In this document: piece by piece, positions 14,557-21,842 of the stretch | Position numbering within the stretch: the first letter of the stretch is position 1 | Layout: the number at the start of each line of letters is the position of its first letter | Assembly (NCBI GenBank): GCA_003233475.1 | Contig: QILU01000225.1 | Location: forward strand, 1 to 23,661 | Direction of reading: 5' to 3' | Origin: Ahrensia sp. | Lineage (GTDB): Bacteria > Pseudomonadota > Alphaproteobacteria > Rhizobiales > Rhizobiaceae | Length of the DNA stretch: 23,661 bases | Notes under the pieces: model-generated | Told to the model about the DNA's origin: nothing | Seen by the model: the letters and a program-made list of their open reading frames with translations, nothing else | Database searches by the model: none | Translations under genes and position numbers: made by a program

Positions 14557-15423
14557 TCACCGACAACATTGCGATGAAAACGGGTAGGCAAGCTGACGCC
14601 AGAGATGGTTGGCGGCGGGGTAAATCTTACGGCTGTATTTATACAGGCCGATTTTGGCCGGGGTTTCATTTTCCACCGGGAAACGGAATGTTCCAAACAA
14701 TTGGTCCCAAATTACCAGGGCGCGGCCAAAGTTGCATTCGCCTTCGGTGCTGGCGGCGGAATGGTGCCAGCGATGAACTTCATTTGTATTCAGAATATAA
14801 TTCATCCAGCCAAACCTGAATTTGATATTTGAATGCTGCATCAACAGCAGAGGTAGGGTGAGGGCGGTGTATCCTAAAATTGCCTCGACAGAAAATCCGA
14901 GCAACACCACGGGCACCATAGTCAGCAAATGGTTCAAGATGTAATTTAAGGGATGGAAACGAAAATTGTTGAGGGTATATAGTCTTTCAGGGCTGTGGTG
15001 CATCGCATGAAGCGACCAGAGCCAGGTTAACTTGTGGTGCAGTCGGTGACTGATATAGGCACCCAGTTCTATCAGCAGACCGGCGGCAATAATTTCAACC
15101 CCCAGCGGCAGATTTATCGTACCCTGGGCCCAGTCTGCCAGAACGATTAACAGCAAAAATGGAGTAGCAGATTTCAACACAGAATCAAGAATGCCGACTA
15201 TGAAAATCATAGAGGTAACATCACCAGACAAATCGCCACGACTTTCATTCCAGTCCGTCCGGTAAGGGATGAAACGTTCGAGCACAACCGCAAATAAGAT
15301 CAGGAAAACAGCAAGCAACGATAGGATTGCCTCCTGCATTTCCATGCCTAGGGTGACGACATAAACCGTCATCATCAGGCCTGTCAGAGTTACTATAAAG
15401 GTTTGCGTTAAAATTTTAGCCAT
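14557..15423 (-). CDS. Sterol desaturase / fatty acid hydroxylase family membrane protein
   Basis: A 288-residue membrane di-iron oxygenase-like protein. Hydrophobic helices near the N-terminus, around 95-115 and in the middle surround the three histidine clusters that bind the metal centre: SHRLHH, LHAMHHS and NEVHRWHHS. Such enzymes hydroxylate or desaturate lipids; the substrate here is unknown. The ATG at 15423 is preferred to the ATG six codons upstream because a GGAAA site sits at the right distance. Its start lies within the last codons of the upstream ArsR gene (8-bp overlap), so the two form an operon and the ArsR protein probably controls it. Confidence 0.85.
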   Translation of the reverse strand: MAKILTQTFIVTLTGLMMTVYVVTLGMEMQEAILSLLAVFLILFAVVLERFIPYRTDWNESRGDLSGDVTSMIFIVGILDSVLKSATPFLLLIVLADWAQGTINLPLGVEIIAAGLLIELGAYISHRLHHKLTWLWSLHAMHHSPERLYTLNNFRFHPLNYILNHLLTMVPVVLLGFSVEAILGYTALTLPLLLMQHSNIKFRFGWMNYILNTNEVHRWHHSAASTEGECNFGRALVIWDQLFGTFRFPVENETPAKIGLYKYSRKIYPAANHLWRQLAYPFSSQCCR

Positions 15424-15730
15424 TGATGTTTCCAGTTTCATTTTTGCAACATTGTTGCATCAGCCCGGCAAGGGTGTTTTGCAGATGGTTCAGATTAAGG
15501 GTCAGTCGGGTCGAAGTGCCCTGGGGCTGGCGAATGATTATGTTGCCGTTTTCCATTTCACGTAGATGATGGGTGAGCGTCGAGGCAGCAATACCCGTGT
15601 GTTTTTGAACCTCACCAAAGGTCGCGTCACCAGGCAGTTTTTCGAGCAATAATTCCAGCACCTTTATCCGTTTGGGATGACCAAGGGCGGCAAATGTATC
15701 GGCGATTTCAGTATGGGGTGGGTAATTCAT
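15416..15730 (-). CDS. ArsR/SmtB-type winged-helix regulator
   Basis: A 104-residue DNA-binding protein. The helix-turn-helix region is ALGHPKRIKVLELLLEKLPG then TFGEVQKHTGIAASTLTHHL, followed by a beta wing (NIIIRQPQGTSTRLTLN). The family's alpha-3 metal motif (CVC) is absent; two adjacent Cys near the C-terminus (QQCCKNE) are the only cysteines, so metal sensing is uncertain. It overlaps the desaturase-like gene by 8 bp. A palindromic operator begins 2 bp upstream of its start, which points to autorepression. Confidence 0.9.
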   Translation of the reverse strand: MNYPPHTEIADTFAALGHPKRIKVLELLLEKLPGDATFGEVQKHTGIAASTLTHHLREMENGNIIIRQPQGTSTRLTLNLNHLQNTLAGLMQQCCKNETGNING

Positions 15731-15732
15731 TC

Positions 15733-15765
15733 GTATAAACTAGAATAATAGTTTTATACTGTCAA
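15733..15765 (-). promoter_or_regulatory. Promoter and probable ArsR operator
   Basis: Near-perfect inverted repeat GTATAAACTA (15733-15742) / TAGTTTTATAC (15749-15759), broken only by one extra T, immediately before the arsR-type start at 15730. On the minus strand a consensus -35 TTGACA lies at 15765-15760 and a weak -10 (TAGTTT) 17 bp further, so the palindrome occupies the core promoter and the transcript would have a very short leader. Binding by the ArsR-type protein is inferred. Confidence 0.65.
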
Positions 15766-15849
15766 TGGGTGGCAGGAACAGTCGTTGGAAGCTGATCTAA
15801 AGGCCGCGCAAGGAGCTCTCTCCTGGTGTGATGAAGTCCTGGCCCTAAT

Positions 15850-16395
15850 CTACCGACCCCCTGCCCGCTCCTTTGTCAGCTCCCCAATGGCATCGCTCAG
15901 GTGTTTGTCTTCGATGTTGTAGTCCCCGGCGGCCACACGAATATTGTGGGCGCGGTGCAGCACATGGGCATGGGTGTAGCCTTCAGGAGGGTCGAATTTA
16001 TAACAGGCAAGTTCCAGCAACAGCCCGAGCGGTTCGCGAAAATAAAGCGAATGCATGAAGCCGCGATCAACCTCACCAGAATTGCCAAATCCGGCATCGT
16101 CGAGCTTTTGTTTGGCTTGGGTGTAGCTGGCCAGCGAAACAATAAATGCGATGTGATGCAGACTGCCAACGCCACTGGGAGGTAGCGATTTGTCTGGAGC
16201 CAAATCTTCGCGGGTGAAGATGGTGATCAATCGCCCGTCACCCGGATCAAAATAAAGATGATTGGTTTTGGGGTCATCAAGGTTCGGTTGCTCAAAGACA
16301 AACGGCATACCGAGGATGCCTTGCCAGAAATCTATCGAAGTCTGTCGGTCGGCACCGTTGAGCGTGATGTGATGAACACCTTGTGATTGAATCAT
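15850..16395 (-). CDS. VOC (glyoxalase/dioxygenase) superfamily protein
   Basis: A 181-residue protein with two VOC beta-alpha-beta modules: GVHHITLNGADRQTSIDFWQ at the N-terminus and VGSHHIAF-like sequence (seen as GSLHHIAFIV) in the second half. Candidate metal ligands are the His in VHHITL, the His in LHHIAF and the Glu in GLLLELACY. It is similar to ring-cleaving or glyoxalase-like VOC proteins, but substrate is not deducible. The start at 16395 has a GGAAAGAG site, and its ATG overlaps the stop of an upstream gene remnant (ATGA). The longer frame to 16506 would only translate that remnant out of frame. The C-terminus IGELTKERAGG is duplicated at 14412. Confidence 0.85.
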   Translation of the reverse strand: MIQSQGVHHITLNGADRQTSIDFWQGILGMPFVFEQPNLDDPKTNHLYFDPGDGRLITIFTREDLAPDKSLPPSGVGSLHHIAFIVSLASYTQAKQKLDDAGFGNSGEVDRGFMHSLYFREPLGLLLELACYKFDPPEGYTHAHVLHRAHNIRVAAGDYNIEDKHLSDAIGELTKERAGGR

Positions 16396-16586
16396 GCGCT
16401 TTCTCTTTCCTTCGAATAATCTCGCGCCGCCAGCGTCTTCAAGCTCGAACCAACAACAAGAATATGAAACGGCATGATCACCCAAAGGTAAAGCCTGCCA
16501 AGCCAATTATGCGTGTGCATAAGTGTTGCGAACGATATATCCGGCGATTTCGGGGCAGGCAGCGAGCCGCATGGAACGCGAAGCAG
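16392..16586 (-). pseudogene. 3' remnant of a gene coupled to the VOC gene (DUF2867-like tail)
   Basis: On the minus strand the frame from 16586 to the TGA at 16394-16392 contains MHTHNWLGRLYLWVIMPFHI and LVVGSSLKTLAARD, a plausible membrane-proximal C-terminus. The pattern W.GR.YL..IMPFH resembles the tail of DUF2867-type proteins, though I am not certain. The stop overlaps the VOC ATG as ATGA, a real operon junction. Upstream a TAA (16587-16589) closes the frame and no start fits, so the front of the gene has been deleted; DUF1330 now ends 36 bp upstream. Confidence 0.5.
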
Positions 16587-16621
16587 TTAGTAAAAAATAA
16601 TCATCAGAACCTGATTTCCCC

Positions 16622-16912
16622 TCACGAAGGTACCGAATAGGTTGCCAGTGTCATGTCGCAGGCTTCGTCGCGCAGCGGAATTAAGGCCTGATATTCGGCG
16701 GAATTGTACCAGTTGTTGAGTGTCTCAATATCGGCAAACTTCACAACCGCCACTCTTTGGTGGTCACATTCTCCCGCAAGAACATTTTCAAAGGCGCCGC
16801 CGATGACAAATTCCCCGCCAAATGCCGCAGTGGTTTTACCTGCTTTTGCTACATATTCCTGCAATTTTCCGGCGTCTTTGACTTTCGGGGTGGCTACAAA
16901 AAAAGCGGTCAT
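16622..16912 (-). CDS. DUF1330 family protein
   Basis: A 96-residue soluble protein of the dimeric ABM-like DUF1330 family: MTAFFVATPKVKDAGKLQEY, AAFGGEFVIGG, then VAVVKFADIETLNNWYNSAE with YQALIPLRDEA. This matches the family closely in length and pattern; the function is unknown. An AGGAG site 6 nt upstream fixes the start at 16912 rather than the longer frame. It heads the minus-strand unit DUF1330 - remnant - VOC and is divergent from the second glycosylase remnant. Confidence 0.88.
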   Translation of the reverse strand: MTAFFVATPKVKDAGKLQEYVAKAGKTTAAFGGEFVIGGAFENVLAGECDHQRVAVVKFADIETLNNWYNSAEYQALIPLRDEACDMTLATYSVPS

Positions 16913-16974
16913 GGAAGGCTCCTGTCTGGTTGGCTTGAATGGTTTTGTTCGATCAATTGCATAATACAGAATTG

Positions 16975-17095
16975 ATGCGAACATTCGATAAAAAAATATC
17001 GCTGCTGAACGCGAAGGCGTGGCCTTGAACGAATTACTGGTGCCACCGGTAAGCGTTGCGGAGCTGGAAAATTCGGCGATGAGTGTTGGTTTAGG
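16975..17095 (+). pseudogene. Second, truncated remnant of the 3-methyladenine glycosylase gene
   Basis: This stretch begins ATGCGAACATT, as does the pseudogene at 13654, and continues with close similarity, for example TTGAACGAATTACTGG here against TTGAACGAATTGCTGG there and GCGGAGCTGGAAAA against GCGGAACTGGAAAA. In one frame it encodes ALNELLVPPVSVAELE (compare GLNELLAPPKSIAELE). Small deletions shift the frame, and similarity ends near 17095, so only the first ~45 codons survive. Confidence 0.75.
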
Positions 17096-17169
17096 GCGCT
17101 GCCGGTTTCTTGCAGCCATAATCTGCTCAGCAATAAGTTCTAATTTCAGTCAAAAAGTTTTTCTAAATA

Positions 17170-17220
17170 TTGCTATTGTTCAAAATTCACATCATAATCT
17201 TTTCGAGAATTAACCGGGAG
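17170..17220 (+). promoter_or_regulatory. Probable sigma-70 promoter and ribosome site of the ABC transporter operon
   Basis: TTGCTA (17170-17175) and CATAAT (17193-17198) are spaced 17 bp and match consensus at 4/6 and 5/6 positions. A GGGAG ribosome site (17216-17220) is 7 nt before the ATG at 17228. No clear operator was seen. Confidence 0.5.
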
Positions 17221-17227
17221 AATAATT

Positions 17228-18811
17228 ATGAAATCCAAAATCGCTCTTTTAACAGCAGTATTGCTTGTTGGTACATCCAGCCTGGCAAGTGCCGAAACAC
17301 TTCGATGGGCTCGTGCTGGTGATGCCCTAACGCTTGACCCCCATGCACAAAATGAAGGGCCAACCTCAGGGCTTGCCCATCAGATTATGGAAACGTTGCT
17401 GGTACGCGACATGACTGGTAAAATTGTTCCAGCACTGGCGACTGAGTGGGCGCCCAGCAAGGATAATCCCAATGTCTGGTCATTCAAACTGCGCGAAGGT
17501 GTAAAATTTCACGATGGTTCCGAGTTTGACAGTGAAGATGTTGTATTCTCATTCAACCGGGCGATGACAAAAGACAGTGACTATAAAGAGCTGCTGGCGT
17601 CGGTCAAAGAAGTGCGCGCCAAGGGCAAATACGGTTTTGAAATTGTCACCAACGGCCCCAATCCTACAATGCCTTCCAACCTCACCAATCTCTTCGTTAT
17701 GGACAAAACCTGGGCTGAGGCAAACAACGCCGTAAAAGTACAAAACTATGCCGGCGGCGAGGATACATTCGCATCGCGCAACGCTAATGGCACAGGGCCC
17801 TATATTCTGGTCAGCCGCGAGCCGGATGCCAAAACCGTGCTCAAAATAAACAACAACTATTGGGGCAAAGATCAGTTCCCAATGGAAGTGACCGAAATCA
17901 TTTACACGCCAATCCAAAACAAGGCGACCCGTGTGGCTGCCCTGCTTTCGGGTCAGGTGGATTTCATTCAAGATGTACCGGTGCAGGATTTGAAGCGTGT
18001 TGCTGATGCGCCGGGCCTGCTGGTGAAAACCGCCCCGCAAAACCGGGTCATCTTTCTCGGCATGAATCAGGGCGATGCGGATTTGAAGTCCGATAACGTT
18101 GAGGGCAAAAATCCGCTGGCGGACAAGCGCGTGCGCATGGCGATCAAAATCGCAATCGATCGTGAAGCCATTAAAACAGTTGTGATGCGCGGACAGTCAA
18201 TTCCAGCTGGCGTTACCATGCCTCCATTTGTTAATGGCTGGACCAAAGAGCTTGATGTGGTTCCGGCAGTCGACCTCGCCAAAGCCAATAGCCTGATGAA
18301 AGATGCTGGCTATGGGGATGGATTTTCAATCCGCTTTGATTGCCCCAATGACCGCTACATCAATGATGAAGCGATCTGTCAGGCTTCGGTTGGAATGCTG
18401 GCAAAGATCGGCATCAAAGCGCAGCTTGATGCCAAACCAAAGGCCCAGCACTTCCCGCTGATCAACAACTTGGAGACCGATTTTTACTTACTGGGCTGGG
18501 GTGTTCCCACCTACGATTCAGAGTATATCTTCAACTTCCTGGTTCATTCCAAGGGCGAAAAATATGGTTCCTGGAATGGTACACGCTTCAGCAATGCTGA
18601 TCTGGATAAAATAATTGAAGGGCTGTCGTCTGAAACTGATCTTGCCAAGCGGGATGGTATGATTGCGGACATCTGGAAAGTGGTTCAGGAGGAAATCCTC
18701 TATATCCCAATCCATCACCAGGTGTTGAACTGGGGCATGTCTGACAGGGTTGGCACAGTTGTTGACCCGGAAGATTCAGCCAAGTTCAAATACTTCACAA
18801 TTAAGAAGTAA
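17228..18811 (+). CDS. ABC transporter periplasmic substrate-binding protein, family 5 (peptide/nickel type)
   Basis: A 527-residue secreted protein. The signal peptide covers about residues 1-22 (KSKIALLTAVLLVG core, cleavage after ASA before ETLRWARAG). The family-5 hallmarks are LDPHAQNEGPTSGLAHQIME, the signature region WSFKLREGVKFHDGSEFDSE followed by DVVFSFNRA, and ADKRVRMAIKIAIDREAI. It captures di- or oligopeptides or similar ligands in the periplasm and passes them to the permeases encoded next; the exact ligand is not readable. It is separated from the first permease gene by 141 bp carrying three hairpins, while all later genes overlap. Confidence 0.93.
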   Translation: MKSKIALLTAVLLVGTSSLASAETLRWARAGDALTLDPHAQNEGPTSGLAHQIMETLLVRDMTGKIVPALATEWAPSKDNPNVWSFKLREGVKFHDGSEFDSEDVVFSFNRAMTKDSDYKELLASVKEVRAKGKYGFEIVTNGPNPTMPSNLTNLFVMDKTWAEANNAVKVQNYAGGEDTFASRNANGTGPYILVSREPDAKTVLKINNNYWGKDQFPMEVTEIIYTPIQNKATRVAALLSGQVDFIQDVPVQDLKRVADAPGLLVKTAPQNRVIFLGMNQGDADLKSDNVEGKNPLADKRVRMAIKIAIDREAIKTVVMRGQSIPAGVTMPPFVNGWTKELDVVPAVDLAKANSLMKDAGYGDGFSIRFDCPNDRYINDEAICQASVGMLAKIGIKAQLDAKPKAQHFPLINNLETDFYLLGWGVPTYDSEYIFNFLVHSKGEKYGSWNGTRFSNADLDKIIEGLSSETDLAKRDGMIADIWKVVQEEILYIPIHHQVLNWGMSDRVGTVVDPEDSAKFKYFTIKK

Positions 18812-18858
18812 CGCGTGTCTCCCAAAAGTGGATACCGATTTTGGGATAAATACACGCG
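18811..18858. repeat. Hyphomicrobiales-type palindromic element after the binding-protein gene
   Basis: Nested inverted repeats: CGCGTGT (18812-18818) with ACACGCG (18852-18858), and CCCAAAA (18821-18827) with TTTTGGG (18839-18845). It starts at the stop codon of the binding-protein gene. Similar palindromes are dispersed between genes in this order. Confidence 0.75.
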
Positions 18859-18874
18859 CAAAAAATGACTTAAA

Positions 18875-18894
18875 GCGGGAAAGCAATTTCCCGC
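18875..18894 (+). other. Stem-loop between binding-protein and permease genes
   Basis: Perfect 8-bp stem GCGGGAAA / TTTCCCGC with loop GCAA, a GNRA-type tetraloop, so likely very stable in RNA. No T-run follows. Confidence 0.7.
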
Positions 18895-18906
18895 CTGCCT
18901 GAATTT

Positions 18907-18930
18907 CCCCGGCGAACCTTGTCGCCGGGG
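18907..18930 (+). other. Second stem-loop between binding-protein and permease genes
   Basis: Perfect 9-bp stem CCCCGGCGA / TCGCCGGGG with a 6-base loop. It ends 22 bp upstream of the permease ATG. With no T-run it fits an attenuating or 3'-end-protecting hairpin better than a full terminator. Confidence 0.7.
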
Positions 18931-18952
18931 GCTCTTACCGGGATAATCCACC

Positions 18953-19936
18953 ATGCTTGCCTTCACTATCAGAAGGACATTCCAATCATTTGTTGTCCTG
19001 CTGATTGTCGGTCTGGTGGCATTTTCCATGTTCCGCTTTGTTGGCGATCCGGTGGACAACATGCTGGGTCAGGAGCGCACGGATGCCGATATTGAGCGCC
19101 TGCGCGGAGACCTTGGCCTCGACCAGCCTTTCCCGGTGCAATATTTAAAATTCCTGCGCGGTGCGGTTCAAGGTAATTTTGGTGTCAGTTATCGGCAAGG
19201 TCGGGCCGTTTCCGGCATCATTGCAGAGCGCCTGCCCGCAACGCTGGAACTTGCTGCGGTCTCAGCCATTTTGGCAATTGTATTTGGCTTTGCCCTTGGG
19301 GTATTTACCGCAATTCGCCGCGATGGGTGGGCGGCCAGCACCATCATGACTCTGTCTTTAGTCGGGGTCTCATTGCCAACTTTCCTGATCGGCATTCTGC
19401 TTATCTATCTGTTTTCGGTCGAGCTGAATTGGCTGCCTTCCTTCGGGCGCGGTGATGTTGTTGAGCTGGGCTGGTGGCGCACCGGGTTCTTGACTGAATC
19501 CGGATTAAAAGCGCTGATCTTGCCCTCGATCACCCTTGGGCTTTACCAGATGACACTGATCATGCGTCTCGTTCGCTCAGAAATGCTGGAGGTATTGCGC
19601 CAGGAATATATCCGCTTTGCCCGGGCCCGCGGTCTTAGCGACAGGGTCGTTCACTTTCGCCATGCATTAAAGAACACGCTGATCCCGGTGATCACCATTA
19701 CTGGATTGCAACTGGGTTCGATTATCGCCTTTGCCATTATTACCGAAACCGTTTTCCAGTGGCCGGGGGTTGGGTTGCTTTTCATCAATTCCATACAATT
19801 TGTCGATATCCCGGTTATGGCCGCCTATCTGATGCTAATTTCGGTGATGTTTGTCGCCATCAATTTGATCGTAGATCTGCTTTATTTTGCCATCGACCCG
19901 CGTTTGAGTGCCAGCAGTTCGAAGGTTAAGGGTTGA
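18953..19936 (+). CDS. ABC transporter permease, DppB/OppB type
   Basis: A 327-residue inner-membrane protein with about six helices. It opens with the DppB-type N-terminus (AFTIRRTFQSFVVLLIVGLV), carries the large periplasmic loop, and has the EAA-type cytoplasmic loop ARGLSDRVVHFRHALKNTLI, followed by PVITI, that contacts the ATPase. FQWPGVG in the last third is typical of this family. It forms the channel with the next gene's product. Stop codon and next ATG overlap (TGATG). Confidence 0.93.
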   Translation: MLAFTIRRTFQSFVVLLIVGLVAFSMFRFVGDPVDNMLGQERTDADIERLRGDLGLDQPFPVQYLKFLRGAVQGNFGVSYRQGRAVSGIIAERLPATLELAAVSAILAIVFGFALGVFTAIRRDGWAASTIMTLSLVGVSLPTFLIGILLIYLFSVELNWLPSFGRGDVVELGWWRTGFLTESGLKALILPSITLGLYQMTLIMRLVRSEMLEVLRQEYIRFARARGLSDRVVHFRHALKNTLIPVITITGLQLGSIIAFAIITETVFQWPGVGLLFINSIQFVDIPVMAAYLMLISVMFVAINLIVDLLYFAIDPRLSASSSKVKG

Positions 19937-20853
19937 TGGCAAAGGCAATCAAACACGCCTGGAACTCAGATTTCATGTGGTCGTTTCGCCGCTCGCCGGT
20001 GGCGATTATCTCATTTCTTGTTGCGGCAATATTGATATTGGCAGCTCTTGCCGCACCGCTTATTGCACCCCACACACCGTTTGATCCGGGAACACTTAAT
20101 CTGATGAACGGGTTTTCAACGCCCATGCAACCCAATCAATTCACCGGAGAGACGTTCGTGCTGGGAACTGACGATCAGGGGCGCGATATTTATTCGACCA
20201 TATTATACGGCATGCGAATTTCACTATTTGTCGGATTTGCCGCCGTGACATTCGCCATGATTCTAGGCGTAACACTTGGGTTGATTGCGGGATATGCTGG
20301 GGGCTGGACTGGCACCATCATCATGCGCATTGCCGATGTGCAATTGACCTTCCCGGGCATTTTGGTGGCCATGCTGATTTTCGGAATTGCCAAGGGCTTC
20401 ACGCCGCTACACCTGCGCGACCAAATGGCTATCTGGGTGCTTATCCTTGCCATTGGTCTGTCTGAATGGGTGCAATTTGCCCGTGTTGTGCGCGGGGCAA
20501 CGCTGGTTGAAAAAAACAAGGAATATGTCCAGGCAGCGCGGTTGAATGGCCGCAAACCCCTTGGCATTATGTTGCGTCATATTCTGCCCAATGTGCTGGG
20601 ACCGGTATTGGTTATTGCCACCATTTCATTGGCGCTGGCGATCATTGCTGAGGCGACGCTTTCATTCCTTGGCGTTGGTGCGCCACCCACCCAGCCCTCG
20701 CTTGGCACACTGATCCGTATTGGTCAGGGCTTCCTGTTTTCCGGCGAATGGTGGATCATTCTGTTTCCCTCTGTCACCCTTTTGGCGCTGGCTCTTTCGG
20801 TTAATTTGCTGGGGGACTGGCTGCGTGATGTGTTGAATCCGAGGCTGCGCTGA
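19936..20853 (+). CDS. ABC transporter permease, DppC/OppC type
   Basis: A 305-residue inner-membrane protein. The N-terminal region has FRRSPVAIISFLVAAILILA, then GTDDQGRDIYSTILYGMRIS, the DppC family signature, and the EAA loop RLNGRKPLGIMLRHILPNVL, followed by GPVLV. LSFLGVGAPPTQPSLG near the C-terminus is also characteristic. The ATG at 19936 overlaps the previous stop; a TTG one codon upstream is less likely. Pairs with the DppB-type permease. Overlaps the next gene (TGATG). Confidence 0.93.
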   Translation: MAKAIKHAWNSDFMWSFRRSPVAIISFLVAAILILAALAAPLIAPHTPFDPGTLNLMNGFSTPMQPNQFTGETFVLGTDDQGRDIYSTILYGMRISLFVGFAAVTFAMILGVTLGLIAGYAGGWTGTIIMRIADVQLTFPGILVAMLIFGIAKGFTPLHLRDQMAIWVLILAIGLSEWVQFARVVRGATLVEKNKEYVQAARLNGRKPLGIMLRHILPNVLGPVLVIATISLALAIIAEATLSFLGVGAPPTQPSLGTLIRIGQGFLFSGEWWIILFPSVTLLALALSVNLLGDWLRDVLNPRLR

Positions 20854-21842
20854 TGGTGGCTAATGTTTTAAGCGTGCGCGGCCTGCGGGTTGAAATTCCC
20901 CTGCGCAATTCAATATTGTGCCCGGTTGATGCCGTTTCTTTCGACATTCCTGCCGGGAAGATACTTGGTGTTGTCGGTGAAAGCGGTGCAGGGAAATCGA
21001 TGACCGGCAATGCGGTAATCGGTCTGCTGGATCGTCCCGCACACATCGTCGGCGGCGAAATCTGGTTGAACGGTCAACGCATCGACAATCTGCCAAAAGA
21101 AGCCATGCGGCAATTACGCGGCAAGGAAATCGGCATGGTGTTTCAAGACCCGCTGACTTCATTAAACCCGCTAATACCGATTGGTGATCAGTTGCGCGAA
21201 ACCATTCTCGAACATTTACCGGTCTCAAAACAAGAAGCGGCTGAACGTGCCATCGCAGCGCTTGAGGAGGTTGGTATTCCTGCCGCCGCGCGCCGCATCG
21301 ACAGTTACCCCCATGAGTTCTCCGGCGGCATGCGTCAGCGGGTGGTGATCGCCCTTGCCCTTTGTGCGGAGCCGTCGCTGGTGATTGCAGATGAGCCAAC
21401 AACCGCGCTTGATGTTTCGGTACAGGCGCAGATTATTGCCCTGCTAAAACGCCTCTGCGAAGAGCGGGGAACTGCGATTATGCTGATCACTCACGACATG
21501 GGGGTGATTGCTGAAACTGCCGACCAAGTGGCCGTGATGTATGCGGGACGACTGGCTGAACTTGGGCCGGTGCGCGAGGTTCTGACAAAGCCGGCTCATC
21601 CTTATACTGCCGGTCTGATGGCCTCGACACCGCTGGCCGCAAAAGGCCAAAGGCGTCTCAATCAAATTCCTGGTGCCATGCCTCGCCTTGATAATTTGCC
21701 GCAAGGCTGTGCCTTTCATCCCCGTTGTCCGCAGGTTGAAGAACGCTGCACAACAGAACCGAGGCCCAACTTAAAGACCTGCGGCGGGCGGGCTGCCTGC
21801 TGGTTCACCAAGGTCAAGCCTCCCAGGGAGACCGTTTCGTGA
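20853..21842 (+). CDS. ABC transporter ATP-binding protein, DppD/OppD type
   Basis: A 329-residue ATPase. Walker A GESGAGKS at residues 42-49, Q-loop in MVFQDPLTSLNP, signature FSGGMRQR, Walker B VIADEPTTALDV and the H-loop in ITHDMG are all present, so it should hydrolyse ATP. The C-terminal oligopeptide-transport extension contains GCAFHPRCPQVEERC, whose cysteines bind an iron-sulfur cluster in some members. Works as heterodimer with the next protein. Confidence 0.94.
   Translation: MVANVLSVRGLRVEIPLRNSILCPVDAVSFDIPAGKILGVVGESGAGKSMTGNAVIGLLDRPAHIVGGEIWLNGQRIDNLPKEAMRQLRGKEIGMVFQDPLTSLNPLIPIGDQLRETILEHLPVSKQEAAERAIAALEEVGIPAAARRIDSYPHEFSGGMRQRVVIALALCAEPSLVIADEPTTALDVSVQAQIIALLKRLCEERGTAIMLITHDMGVIAETADQVAVMYAGRLAELGPVREVLTKPAHPYTAGLMASTPLAAKGQRRLNQIPGAMPRLDNLPQGCAFHPRCPQVEERCTTEPRPNLKTCGGRAACWFTKVKPPRETVS

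Noticed and set aside
15811..15824. Hairpin AGGAG / CTCCT downstream of the VOC gene
   Set aside because: Only 5 bp of stem and no T-run; too weak to call a terminator.
13429..17100. Insertion sequence or integrative element covering the decay zone
   Set aside because: No transposase, integrase, terminal inverted repeats or target duplications seen; the fragments look like gene duplication and decay.
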